Source: Prevotellaceae bacterium (GTDB lineage: Bacteria; Bacteroidota; Bacteroidia; Bacteroidales; UBA932). Taken from it: a DNA stretch of 64,000 nucleotides. The DNA is taken from the NCBI GenBank assembly GCA_031289415.1, contig JAITPN010000014.1, positions 26,776-90,775 on the forward strand. Reading direction: 5' to 3'. The notes beneath the pieces are model-generated. The model ran no database searches. It was not told the DNA's origin and saw only the letters and a list, made by a program, of their open reading frames with translations. The first letter of the stretch is position 1. Each line of letters begins with the position of its first letter. Positions 43,234 to 51,324 of this stretch are shown piece after piece. Made by a program: the position numbers and the translations under genes.

Positions 43234-44058
43234 ATGGCAACAAAACCCGTATCAGCAAAAAAGACCACGCCTAAGGGAAAGAAAATAATTAAACCCGCTG
43301 TGAAAAAGGCTGTTACAACGAAAACGGCGGCGAAAACCGTCGCGAAAAAAACGACAAAACCCGTAGCTAAGCCTGCGGTAAAAAAGGCTGTTTCTGTGAA
43401 AAAAACGACCGTAAAAAAGCCTATAAAAAAAGTTACACCGCCCGCTAAAACGGTAAATACTCCAAAACCTGCCGCCAAGAAAAAAACAGCGGCAAAAAAG
43501 GTAGCGGTGAAAAAAATTACGCCGCCCGCTAAAACAACAAAATCGTCTAAAAAGCCTGTTGCAAAAAAGGTTACGCCGCCTGTTAAGGCAACAAAGCCCG
43601 CTCAAAGACCTGTGGCAAAAAAAATGTCGAAGCCTGCCGTACCGGCAAAAAAAGCTATTCCCGCACCGGCTTCGCCTCCTCCTACGCCCACTCCCCCATT
43701 TGCCGGCAAGCCAAGAATACAAGGCGGAAAACGCAGATTAGTGGTGAGTTACAAGAACCTCAGTCAGGAAGTGCTTGACGCCATTAAGGAAAAATACCCG
43801 CACGGATATAATGACTATATGGCTGACATCATGAAGATTAATAAGCCTGACGGCTCTCATTTTTACGCCATCACTATGGATTTGCCCGACGTGATTTATT
43901 TGGTGAAAATTGATGTAAAAATTGATACAAGCTACGAAGAAGTAGAAAAAGAGATATTTGGCGGCGGACCTGAAACCACAGGCGCTGACGATAGTGAATT
44001 TCCTACAAACGACGACAATAGTGAGTTTAGCGACGAGACGGACAGTGACGAAGAATAA
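43234..44058 (+). CDS. Histone H1-like Lys/Ala/Pro-rich protein fused to a conserved C-terminal domain
   Basis: 274 residues. Residues 1-~165 are low-complexity KKPAxKK/TPPAKT repeats, strongly basic, like eukaryotic H1 tails and bacterial AlgP/HC1 proteins. Residues ~166-245 form a compact domain (RRLVVSYKNLSQEVLDAIKEKYPHGYNDYMADIMKI, then VIYLVKIDVKID) found as a stand-alone protein in other Bacteroidota. The last ~30 residues are acidic. The basic tail probably binds DNA or RNA; the domain's role is unknown. Confidence 0.75.
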   Translation: MATKPVSAKKTTPKGKKIIKPAVKKAVTTKTAAKTVAKKTTKPVAKPAVKKAVSVKKTTVKKPIKKVTPPAKTVNTPKPAAKKKTAAKKVAVKKITPPAKTTKSSKKPVAKKVTPPVKATKPAQRPVAKKMSKPAVPAKKAIPAPASPPPTPTPPFAGKPRIQGGKRRLVVSYKNLSQEVLDAIKEKYPHGYNDYMADIMKINKPDGSHFYAITMDLPDVIYLVKIDVKIDTSYEEVEKEIFGGGPETTGADDSEFPTNDDNSEFSDETDSDEE

Positions 44059-44096
44059 TTTTTTGAAAAAAAGTTTGCGGATTCAAAAAATATACT

Positions 44097-44104
44097 TACC
44101 TTTG
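44097..44104 (+). promoter_or_regulatory. -7 box (TACCTTTG) for tRNA-Val
   Basis: TTTG at 44074-44077, 19 bp, TACCTTTG; the tRNA starts 16 bp later. Confidence 0.65.
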
Positions 44105-44120
44105 CCGTCCCAAAACGAAA

Positions 44121-44198
44121 GGGAGCTTAGCTCAGCTGGTTTAGAGCACCTGCCTTACAAGCAGGGGGTCATAGGTTCGAACCCTATAGCTCCCACCA
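44121..44198 (+). tRNA. tRNA-Val (TAC)
   Basis: Acceptor GGGAGCT/AGCTCCC, anticodon loop CTTACAA giving TAC, T-loop GTTCGAACC, discriminator A, and an encoded CCA. It is the only tRNA in the window with CCA in the gene. Confidence 0.95.
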
Positions 44199-44257
44199 AT
44201 CGTAACAAGCAATTACACGACTATCATGTAGTTGCTTGTTTTTTATAATAACCGACG

Positions 44258-44938
44258 ATGAAAAAACTTTTTTCCGTTTCATTTGTGCTGCTGAGCATTG
44301 TTTTCAATGTTTGCCTTATCGTGTCGAATATTTTGGAAGTAAAACTGATTGCCATAGGTCCTATTATGGCAACTGCCGGATTGTTGGTATTCCCTGTGTC
44401 GTATGTGATTAACGACTGCATTGTGGAAGTGTGGGGCTATCGCAAAGCTTGTTTGGTTATATGGACGGGATTTGCCATGAATTTCTTCACCGTAGGACTG
44501 TTGCAGCTTGGCAGTGTGTTGCCCGCCGCGCCCGAATGGGACGGACAAGCCGCCTACCTCCGAATATTTTCAGCTACGCCGCGCATTGCCGCCGCCAGTT
44601 TCTTGGCTTTTCTTACGGGGTCGTTTCTGAATGCGTACGTGATGAGCCGTATGAAAGTGCGTTCGCAGGGCAAGCATTTTTCGTGGCGAGCCATTGCCTC
44701 CACCCTTGTGGGCGAATCGGTTGATTCGTTGATTTTTTTCCCGCTGGCATTTGGCGGCGTGGTGTCGCTTCCGGCATTGCTGACGTTGATTGCCACGCAG
44801 GCGTGTATGAAAACCGCGTATGAAATTATTGCGCTACCCCTTACGACAAGGGTGGTAAAATATATCAAACGCATTGATCAAACCGATGTATATGACAAAA
44901 AAGAGTCGTACAATCCTTTGAAAATAAGGAAGCGATGA
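44258..44938 (+). CDS. yhhQ: Queuosine precursor transporter, YhhQ family
   Basis: 226 residues with six or so membrane spans: LIVSNILEVKLIAIGPIMATAGLLVFPVSYVINDCIVEVWGY is the family's hallmark region, then FxSRMKV-like SRMKVRSQGKHFSWRAIASTLVGESVDSLIFFPLAF. It imports preQ0/preQ1 for tRNA modification. It overlaps the next gene by 4 bp. Confidence 0.92.
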   Translation: MKKLFSVSFVLLSIVFNVCLIVSNILEVKLIAIGPIMATAGLLVFPVSYVINDCIVEVWGYRKACLVIWTGFAMNFFTVGLLQLGSVLPAAPEWDGQAAYLRIFSATPRIAAASFLAFLTGSFLNAYVMSRMKVRSQGKHFSWRAIASTLVGESVDSLIFFPLAFGGVVSLPALLTLIATQACMKTAYEIIALPLTTRVVKYIKRIDQTDVYDKKESYNPLKIRKR

Positions 44939-45375
44939 GTTTTTTTATTGATTTGGGATATTTGGGTTTATTTTTGGTGTCGTTTTTGGCGTCAACTATT
45001 ATTCCATTGTCGTCCGATGCGGCGCTGACAGGGTTGATTTATATGGACTTTAATGTATGGACGTGTATTCTTATAGCCACAGCAGGCAACTTTCTGGGCG
45101 GATTGACCACGTACGGATTGGGATACCTCGGCAAATGGGAATTTATTGAAAAATATTTCAAAAAAAGTAAAACGGAAATAGCCGGATTTCAACGCAAAGT
45201 GAAACGGTACGGTATTATTGCCGCCGCTTTTTCGTGGCTGCCGTTTGTGGGCGACATGATTGCGCTGTCGTTAGGTTTTTTGCGCATCAAGCCCGCGCCT
45301 GTTTTTGCCATGATGCTCCTCGGCAGGTTTATTCGCTTTGTGGTGGTGGGGTTGGTAGCGGCTCAGATATTTTAA
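44935..45375 (+). CDS. yqaA: YqaA-family (SNARE-associated/DedA-like) membrane protein
   Basis: 146 residues, about four spans. LVSFLASTIIPLSSDAALTGLIY, then NFLGGLTTYGLGYLGKW and SWLPFVGDMIALSLGFLRI match YqaA. DedA relatives recycle or flip polyprenyl phosphates; for YqaA this is not proven. ATGA overlap with yhhQ suggests coupled translation. Confidence 0.88.
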   Translation: MSFFIDLGYLGLFLVSFLASTIIPLSSDAALTGLIYMDFNVWTCILIATAGNFLGGLTTYGLGYLGKWEFIEKYFKKSKTEIAGFQRKVKRYGIIAAAFSWLPFVGDMIALSLGFLRIKPAPVFAMMLLGRFIRFVVVGLVAAQIF

Positions 45376-45387
45376 AAAGAGAATGAT

Positions 45388-45659
45388 ATGGAACAACGGG
45401 ACTATTTATTGAGGTAAGCAGAAGAACTTGGACAGGTGTTGAGAAAAATTCTTTCAAGGCTGTTGAACTTGCAAGACTTCCCGCCAGAATCGCGTTGATG
45501 GAACGTGCGGGCAAATGGTCGCTGGTTTTCCCCTACACGCCTGACATGTTTGCAGCTCCCGCACATTTCCAGCGCGTCGCGGGGATGATTGACTGGCTCA
45601 TGCCGCGCCAGTACTCGGTGCTGTACATGCACGAAAACGGCGCTTTCCACGACTTGTAA
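45388..45659 (+). pseudogene. Decayed coding remnants after yqaA
   Basis: A frame starting MEQRDYLLR meets TAA (45415-45417), then continues in the same frame AEELGQVLRKILSRLLNLQDFPPES to TGA at 45496. A CAA-to-TAA change would join the two into a typical small Bacteroidota protein. A different frame yields the gene-like tail PARIALMERAGKWSLVFPY ... YMHENGAFHDL ending at 45659. I do not recognise that tail. The stretch looks like broken coding DNA. Confidence 0.5.
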
Positions 45660-45706
45660 GCAGGCATATTAGTTCATTCACAGTACTTATTATTTAAATC
45701 GCTACA

Positions 45707-45876
45707 ATTTGAAATTGTATTCGCAAATACGACTTTGAAAGTTTCAGATACGTATCGCAAAGTTTCAGATACGTATCGCAAAGTTTCAGATACGTATCGC
45801 AAAGTTTCAGATACGTATCGCAAAGTTCCGGATACGTATCGCAAAGTTTCAGATACGTATCGCAAAGTTCCGGAGA
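45707..45876 (+). repeat. 21-bp-period ATACGTAT array, copy 1
   Basis: Seven cores at exact 21-bp steps (starts 45727, 45748, 45769, 45790, 45811, 45832, 45853). The first is decayed to ATACGACT; the rest are the palindrome ATACGTAT, each followed by CGCAAAGTT. The 5' end is ATTTGAAATTGTATTCGC..., the 3' end AAAGTTCCGGAGA. Total 170 bp. It lies between the pseudogene and the mazG promoter. Read in the repeat's own direction one frame is open but has no start codon. Confidence 0.95.
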
Positions 45877-45884
45877 ATTTTTTG

Positions 45885-45892
45885 TAATTTTG
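45885..45892 (+). promoter_or_regulatory. -7 box (TAATTTTG) for mazG
   Basis: TAATTTTG begins 9 bp after array 1; the -33 region falls within the array end. The ATG is 38 bp downstream. Confidence 0.55.
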
Positions 45893-45930
45893 CAAAATAA
45901 ATACACATTATATTCTTAATTATCAAAATC

Positions 45931-46716
45931 ATGTTAATTACAAAGCAGGAAAAATTAGCGCAACTGAGCCGGTTGCTTGACATTATGGACGAGCTGCGCG
46001 TGAAATGCCCGTGGGACAGGGAGCAAACCACCGAGAGCTTGCGCCCGATGACCATCGAAGAAACGTACGAGCTGAGCGACGCCATTTTACACGACGACGC
46101 AAGCCACGTGTGTAAAGAATTAGGCGATATATTGCTGCATATTGTCTTTTACGCCCGGATAGGCGAAGAGCAGCAGGCGTTTACGATTGGCGATGTGGCT
46201 GATAAATTGTGCGACAAGCTCATCTACCGCCATCCGCACGTGTTTGGCGGCGCGGAAGTGGCGCATGCCGGAGAGGTGGTGAAAAATTGGGAGCAACTGA
46301 AAACGAAGGAGAAAGAAGGGAATAAAACGGTGCTTTCGGGCGTGCCGGAGGGTATGCCGTCGCTGATAAAAGCCTACCGCATGCAGGACAAAGCCCGCGC
46401 CGTAGGCTTCGATTGGGAGCGCCGCGAGCAGGTGTGGGATAAAGTGCGCGAAGAGCTTGCCGAACTCGAAACGGAGATGGAACGCAACGACGCCGACAAG
46501 GCAGAGCAGGAATTGGGCGATTTCCTTTTCTCGGTGGTCAACGCGGCGCGGCTCTACGGGTTGAATCCCGATACGGCGCTGGAACGCACCAATATGAAGT
46601 TTAGAAAACGTTTCGGCTTTTTGGAACAACAGACGATAAAACAAGGACGCTCGTTGAAGGATATGACGCTCGACGAGATGAACGCCATTTGGGAAGAAGC
46701 GAAAAAAGAGGAGTAA
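45931..46716 (+). CDS. mazG: Nucleoside triphosphate pyrophosphohydrolase MazG
   Basis: 261 residues with two MazG domains. The first has CPWDREQTTESLRPMTIEETYEL and ELGDILLHIVFYA; the second has REELAELETEM and EQELGDFLFSVVNAARL. The metal-binding EExxE/ExxD residues are present. It hydrolyses NTPs to NMP and PPi. Convergent with lptB after 6 bp. Confidence 0.95.
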   Translation: MLITKQEKLAQLSRLLDIMDELRVKCPWDREQTTESLRPMTIEETYELSDAILHDDASHVCKELGDILLHIVFYARIGEEQQAFTIGDVADKLCDKLIYRHPHVFGGAEVAHAGEVVKNWEQLKTKEKEGNKTVLSGVPEGMPSLIKAYRMQDKARAVGFDWERREQVWDKVREELAELETEMERNDADKAEQELGDFLFSVVNAARLYGLNPDTALERTNMKFRKRFGFLEQQTIKQGRSLKDMTLDEMNAIWEEAKKEE

Positions 46717-46722
46717 GAGAGG

Positions 46723-47451
46723 CTACGCTTTGCGCAGTGTGAAATTCATGCCCAAGTATTTGCGGCGGACTTCGGGGTTGGCGGCAAGCGCTTCGGCAGA
46801 GCCGCTTTCGAGGATGCTGCCTTCGTACAGCAAGTAGGCGCGGTCGGTAATAGCAAGGGTTTCGTGCACATTATGGTCGGTGATGATAATGCCGATGTTT
46901 TTGCCTTTTAACTTGGCTACGATTGATTGAATATCTTCTACGGCAATGGGGTCAACGCCTGCAAAAGGTTCGTCGAGCAAAATAAATTTGGGCGAAATAG
47001 CCAACGCCCGCGCAATTTCGCAACGGCGGCGCTCGCCGCCGGAGAGCTGTATGCCATAGCTTTTACGCACTTTATGGAGGTGGAACTCGTCAATCAGCGT
47101 TTCAAGTTTCGTAAGGCGTTCTTCTTTGGTCATAGACGTCATTTCCATCACCGAAAGTATATTTTGCTCCACCGTCAACCGGCGAAACACCGAGGCTTCC
47201 TGAGCCAGATACCCCACGCCCATTTGCGCCCGTTTGTACATCGGCTCTTTGGTAATATCCGTATCATCCAAAAATATTTGTCCGCTGTTGGCTTTAATCA
47301 ACCCCACGAACATATAAAACGTGGTGGTTTTTCCTGCGCCGTTCGGACCCAGCAATCCCACAATTTCACCTTGTTCCACGTTAATAGATACGCTTTTCAC
47401 CACTGTGCGCGCACCGTAACGTTTGACCAAATCTTTACAATGTAATACCAT
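46723..47451 (-). CDS. lptB: LPS export ABC transporter ATPase LptB
   Basis: 242 residues. Walker [10 protein letters not shown] at 35-43, Q-loop [18 protein letters not shown], signature LSGGERRR, Walker [14 protein letters not shown] and the H-loop [24 protein letters not shown] is typical of LptB. Powers LPS extraction with LptFG. It follows kdsD by 14 bp, linking Kdo synthesis and LPS export. Confidence 0.95.
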   Translation of the reverse strand: MVLHCKDLVKRYGARTVVKSVSINVEQGEIVGLLGPNGAGKTTTFYMFVGLIKANSGQIFLDDTDITKEPMYKRAQMGVGYLAQEASVFRRLTVEQNILSVMEMTSMTKEERLTKLETLIDEFHLHKVRKSYGIQLSGGERRRCEIARALAISPKFILLDEPFAGVDPIAVEDIQSIVAKLKGKNIGIIITDHNVHETLAITDRAYLLYEGSILESGSAEALAANPEVRRKYLGMNFTLRKA

Positions 47452-47465
47452 TATTTTATTTATTT

Positions 47466-48437
47466 TTATACAATCCCTTCTCTTAAAATATCGTGTACGT
47501 GAACCATTCCGGCATATTTTCCGTCTTTCATCACCACCAATTGTGATATTTGATTTTCATCCATTAAATTAAATGCTTTGATAGCCATTTCGTCCACGTC
47601 AATCGTTATCGGCGCGGGGGTCATGATGTCGGCGGCGGTGAGTTTGTCGAATTGCTGCCATTTGCCGAGCATGCGGCGCACGTCGCCGTCGGTGATAATG
47701 CCCACTAACGCTCCGTCGTTGTCAAACACAGCCGTAGCGCCAAGCCGGTTTTCCGAAATGACGATAATGCTTTTCGGGATGGCGTCGCCGGCGTTCACTT
47801 GTGGTTTCAGCTTGCTGTTCATCAAATCCGACACGTGGAGATACAGCTTTTTGCCCAGCGAGCCGCCCGGATGTACCCGCGCAAAATCCTGCGCCGTGAA
47901 TCCCCGCAGCTTCAAAAGGCAAATTGCCAATGCGTCGCCTACGACCAACTGCACCGTAGTGCTGGTTGTCGGGGCAAGGTTGTTGGGGCAAGCCTCGTTG
48001 CCCACTGCGGCGTGAATCACATAGTCAGCCTGCTGCGCCAAATAGGAATCTAACTGCGACACGATGGCGACGAGCGTATTGCCCATGTTCTTTATTAAAG
48101 GTACTAAGACTTTAATTTCAGGCGTATTGCCGCTTTTCGAGAGGCATATCACTATGTCATTGGGCTGGACGACGCCCAAGTCGCCGTGAATGGCGTCCGT
48201 CGCGTGCATGAACACCGACGGCGTACCGGTAGAATTTAACGTCGCCACAATTTTCATGGCAATAATGGCGCTTTTTCCCACTCCGGTAATAACCACCCGA
48301 CCATGATTTTCATAAATTAACTGCACGGCGTCCGAAAAATTTTCATTTAGCCCCGATTCCAGTCCAGCTATTGCTGCTGCTTCGTTTCGGACAGTTTCAA
48401 CCGCCGTTTTTAATATATTTTTAACATCGTACTTCAC
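47466..48437 (-). CDS. kdsD: Arabinose-5-phosphate isomerase (Kdo pathway)
   Basis: 323 residues. SIS domain ~40-175 ([41 protein letters not shown]) and two CBS domains ([51 protein letters not shown]). It converts ribulose 5-phosphate to arabinose 5-phosphate. Divergent from recQ. Confidence 0.95.
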   Translation of the reverse strand: MKYDVKNILKTAVETVRNEAAAIAGLESGLNENFSDAVQLIYENHGRVVITGVGKSAIIAMKIVATLNSTGTPSVFMHATDAIHGDLGVVQPNDIVICLSKSGNTPEIKVLVPLIKNMGNTLVAIVSQLDSYLAQQADYVIHAAVGNEACPNNLAPTTSTTVQLVVGDALAICLLKLRGFTAQDFARVHPGGSLGKKLYLHVSDLMNSKLKPQVNAGDAIPKSIIVISENRLGATAVFDNDGALVGIITDGDVRRMLGKWQQFDKLTAADIMTPAPITIDVDEMAIKAFNLMDENQISQLVVMKDGKYAGMVHVHDILREGIV

Positions 48438-48481
48438 TTAAAATTTGTTTTATATGAAAAAAACATCTAACTTAGACCGCA

Positions 48482-48489
48482 CAAAGATA
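48482..48489 (-). promoter_or_regulatory. -7 box (TATCTTTG) for kdsD
   Basis: Minus-strand TATCTTTG, 44 bp before the kdsD ATG. It lies upstream of the preferred recQ start. Confidence 0.55.
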
Positions 48490-48495
48490 CAAAAA

Positions 48496-50682
48496 ATGGA
48501 AATGACAAGCCAAATATTGTACAAACAACTTAAAAAATATTTTGGGTTCAACGCCTTTAAGGGGTTGCAAGAACCTGTTATTAAGAACGTACTCGCTGGA
48601 AAAGATACATTTGTTTTAATGCCTACAGGCGGCGGAAAATCATTATGTTATCAGCTTCCGGCATTGATGTTGCCGGGTACGGCAATTGTCGTGTCACCGC
48701 TAATCGCGTTGATGAAAAACCAGGTGGACGCTATTCGCGGGTTCGTGGACAACAACGACGGAGTAGCCCACTTCCTCAATTCGTCGCTCAACAAGCAGCA
48801 GTTGATGGAAGTACATGAACATTTGATGAAAGGCGTTACCAAATTGCTGTATGTAGCCCCTGAGTCTATGACGAAAGAAGACAATATCTCGTTGCTGAAA
48901 CGGCTAAAAATATCGTTTTACGCGGTGGACGAAGCGCATTGCATTTCGGAATGGGGACACGATTTCAGACCGGAATACCGCCGCATTAGACCCATTATAA
49001 GTGAAATAGGAAATGCGCCACTTATTGCGCTAACCGCTACGGCTACCCCAAAAGTGCAGCATGACATCCAAAAAACGCTGGGAATGCTCGACACCGCCGT
49101 GTTCAAATCATCGTTCAACCGCGAAAACCTCTACTACGAAATACGCCCGAAAGTCAATACCGAAAAGGAAATCATCAAATATATCAAAAATAATGGGGGG
49201 AAAACAGGCATCATTTATTGCTTGAGCCGGAAGAAAGTAGAAGAGCTTGCGGAATTATTGCAGGTAAACGGCATCAAAGCCCTACCCTATCATGCGGGAA
49301 TGGACGTGGCGTCCCGTTCAAACAACCAAGATAGGTTTTTGATGGAAGACGTAGACGTAATCGTTGCCACCATTGCGTTTGGTATGGGCATCGACAAGCC
49401 CGACGTGCGATTCGTTATCCACTACGACATTCCGAAGAGCCTCGAAGGATATTATCAGGAAACAGGACGCGCAGGGCGCGACGGCGGCGAGGGGCAATGT
49501 ATCACGTTCTACAGCTACAAAGACATTCAACGCCTCGAAAAGTTTACGCAAAGCAAATCGCCTTCCGAACAGGAAATCAGCAAACAGTTGCTGACTGAAA
49601 CGGCGGCGTACGCTGAGTCAAGTGTGTGTAGGCGTAGATTGCTGCTGAATTATTTCGGCGAAGAATATGACATTCAAAACTGCCAAGCCTGCGACAACTG
49701 CCTGCATCCGAAAAAAGAATTTGACGGACAGGAATACCTTACACAAGTGCTTGAAACCGTGCTGGCGGTGAAAGAGCAGTTTCAAGTGGATCACGTGGCA
49801 AACGTCATTACCGGACTGTTTAATTCTACTATAAAATCATATAACCATCACGAATTGGAAGTGTTTGGCGAAGGTGCAGACAAAAACCTGCATTTCTGGA
49901 ATGCTATTCTCAGACAGGCTCTTGTACAACATTTTCTTGAAAAAGAAATTGAGAATTACGGCTTGCTGAAACTCACCCAAAAAGGCAGGGATTTCCTAAA
50001 AGCCCCCTACCCTGTAATGATGACCGAAGATCACGACTACAGCGACAACGAGGATAGCGACGACGTCGTGATGCACGGCAAAGCCAACGGCGACGAAGAA
50101 CTGATGGCGATGCTAAAAGATTTGCGCAGAGACATGTCGAAGCGGTTAAACTTACAGCCGTGGATTATTTTCCAAGACCCCTCGCTCGAAGATATGACTA
50201 TTCAATATCCGATTACGCTTGATGAGTTGAAAAACTGTCAGGGCGTGGGCGAAGGAAAAGCCCAAAAGTTCGGCAAAGAATTTGTGAAGCTCATCAAACA
50301 ATATGTTGAAGAAAAGGATATTGAACGTCCGCAAGACTTTATCGTAAAGTCAATAGTCAATAAATCGGGAGCTAAAGTATTTATTATCCAAAGTATTGAC
50401 CGCAAGATGCCGCTTGAAGACATTGCCGAAGCCAAAGGGTTGAAGATGGACGAATTGCTGACAGAAATTGAAGTCATTGTCAATTCGGGTACTAAGCTGA
50501 ACCTCACTTACTACATTAGCGCCATCATGGATGAGGAAAAAATTACCAACATTTACGATTATTTCAAAGACGAAGCCGAAGACGAAAGCCTGAAAATGGC
50601 TATGGATGAATTAGGCGCTGACTACACAGAAGAAGAAGTACGGCTCGTTCGAATCAAATTCATGTCGGAAATAGCCAATTAG
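48496..50682 (+). CDS. recQ: ATP-dependent DNA helicase RecQ
   Basis: 728 residues from MEMTSQILYKQLKKYFGF; the frame extends to 48445, but the extra 17 residues cover the divergent kdsD promoter and do not look like the family. Walker A MPTGGGKSLCYQ, DEAH box VDEAHCISEWGHDFRPEY, helicase C GRAGRDGGEG, zinc cluster CRRRLLLNYFGE...CQACDNC, RQC winged helix and HRDC (~560-640). 3'-5' helicase in recombination repair. Confidence 0.93.
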   Translation: MEMTSQILYKQLKKYFGFNAFKGLQEPVIKNVLAGKDTFVLMPTGGGKSLCYQLPALMLPGTAIVVSPLIALMKNQVDAIRGFVDNNDGVAHFLNSSLNKQQLMEVHEHLMKGVTKLLYVAPESMTKEDNISLLKRLKISFYAVDEAHCISEWGHDFRPEYRRIRPIISEIGNAPLIALTATATPKVQHDIQKTLGMLDTAVFKSSFNRENLYYEIRPKVNTEKEIIKYIKNNGGKTGIIYCLSRKKVEELAELLQVNGIKALPYHAGMDVASRSNNQDRFLMEDVDVIVATIAFGMGIDKPDVRFVIHYDIPKSLEGYYQETGRAGRDGGEGQCITFYSYKDIQRLEKFTQSKSPSEQEISKQLLTETAAYAESSVCRRRLLLNYFGEEYDIQNCQACDNCLHPKKEFDGQEYLTQVLETVLAVKEQFQVDHVANVITGLFNSTIKSYNHHELEVFGEGADKNLHFWNAILRQALVQHFLEKEIENYGLLKLTQKGRDFLKAPYPVMMTEDHDYSDNEDSDDVVMHGKANGDEELMAMLKDLRRDMSKRLNLQPWIIFQDPSLEDMTIQYPITLDELKNCQGVGEGKAQKFGKEFVKLIKQYVEEKDIERPQDFIVKSIVNKSGAKVFIIQSIDRKMPLEDIAEAKGLKMDELLTEIEVIVNSGTKLNLTYYISAIMDEEKITNIYDYFKDEAEDESLKMAMDELGADYTEEEVRLVRIKFMSEIAN

Positions 50683-50723
50683 CGTAGCGGTTTTCGACTT
50701 GTTTCACTGCAAATTCAATAAAA

Positions 50724-51305
50724 ATGCACCATACAATACACGAACTTATAGTAAAAAATCGCAGTTACCGGCGCTTTTACGAAACGGAACAGGTTGACGA
50801 ACAAACATTGAAATCGCTGATTGAATTGGCTCGACTGACGCCATCTACGCGGAATTTACAACCGTTGAAATTTATTATTTCGAACACGCCGGCGCGCAAC
50901 GAAAAAATATTTCCGACACTTGCATGGGCAGGCTATTTGAAAGACTGGAAATGTCCGCCTGAGGGCGAACGTCCGTCGGCTTACATTATTATTGTAGTGG
51001 ACAAAAACATTACACCCAACCGGCATGAACACGACGAAGGAATTGTGTCGCAAACCATCCTGCTCGGCGCTGTGGAACGCGGTTTCGGCGGATGTATCAT
51101 CGCCTCGGTAAAACGGCAGGAACTTGCCGAAAATCTCGGCATAGGCAATCAATACGAAATAGCGCTTGTCATCGCGCTTGGCAAGCCCAATGAATCTGTG
51201 GTAATTACTGAAGTACAAAACGACGACATCAAATATTTTCGCGACGAAAGCGGCATACATTACGTGCCTAAACGCTCGCTTAATGATTTAATTGTGAATC
51301 TTTAA
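50724..51305 (+). CDS. Nitroreductase-family flavoprotein
   Basis: 193 residues: NRSYRRFYETEQVDEQTLKSLIELARLTPSTRNLQPLKF is the FMN-binding N-terminal signature, with GGCIIASVKRQELAENLGI and a final ALVIALGKPNESV. Family members reduce nitro compounds, quinones or related substrates with NAD(P)H. Starts 41 bp after recQ; the substrate is unknown. Confidence 0.88.
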   Translation: MHHTIHELIVKNRSYRRFYETEQVDEQTLKSLIELARLTPSTRNLQPLKFIISNTPARNEKIFPTLAWAGYLKDWKCPPEGERPSAYIIIVVDKNITPNRHEHDEGIVSQTILLGAVERGFGGCIIASVKRQELAENLGIGNQYEIALVIALGKPNESVVITEVQNDDIKYFRDESGIHYVPKRSLNDLIVNL

Positions 51306-51324
51306 CTATAAAAAGGGAAAAATT

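Noticed and set aside
45707..45876. CRISPR array
   Set aside because: The units are contiguous 21-bp repeats without unique spacers, and no cas genes are present.
45674..45906. Two overlapping minus-strand frames with heptapeptide repeats (ETLRYVS, CDTYLKL)
   Set aside because: They are produced by the 21-bp period of array 1, which keeps several frames open; no promoter or family supports a protein.
48445..48495. N-terminal extension of RecQ
   Set aside because: It covers the divergent kdsD promoter and does not resemble RecQ; the ATG at 48496 gives the usual length.
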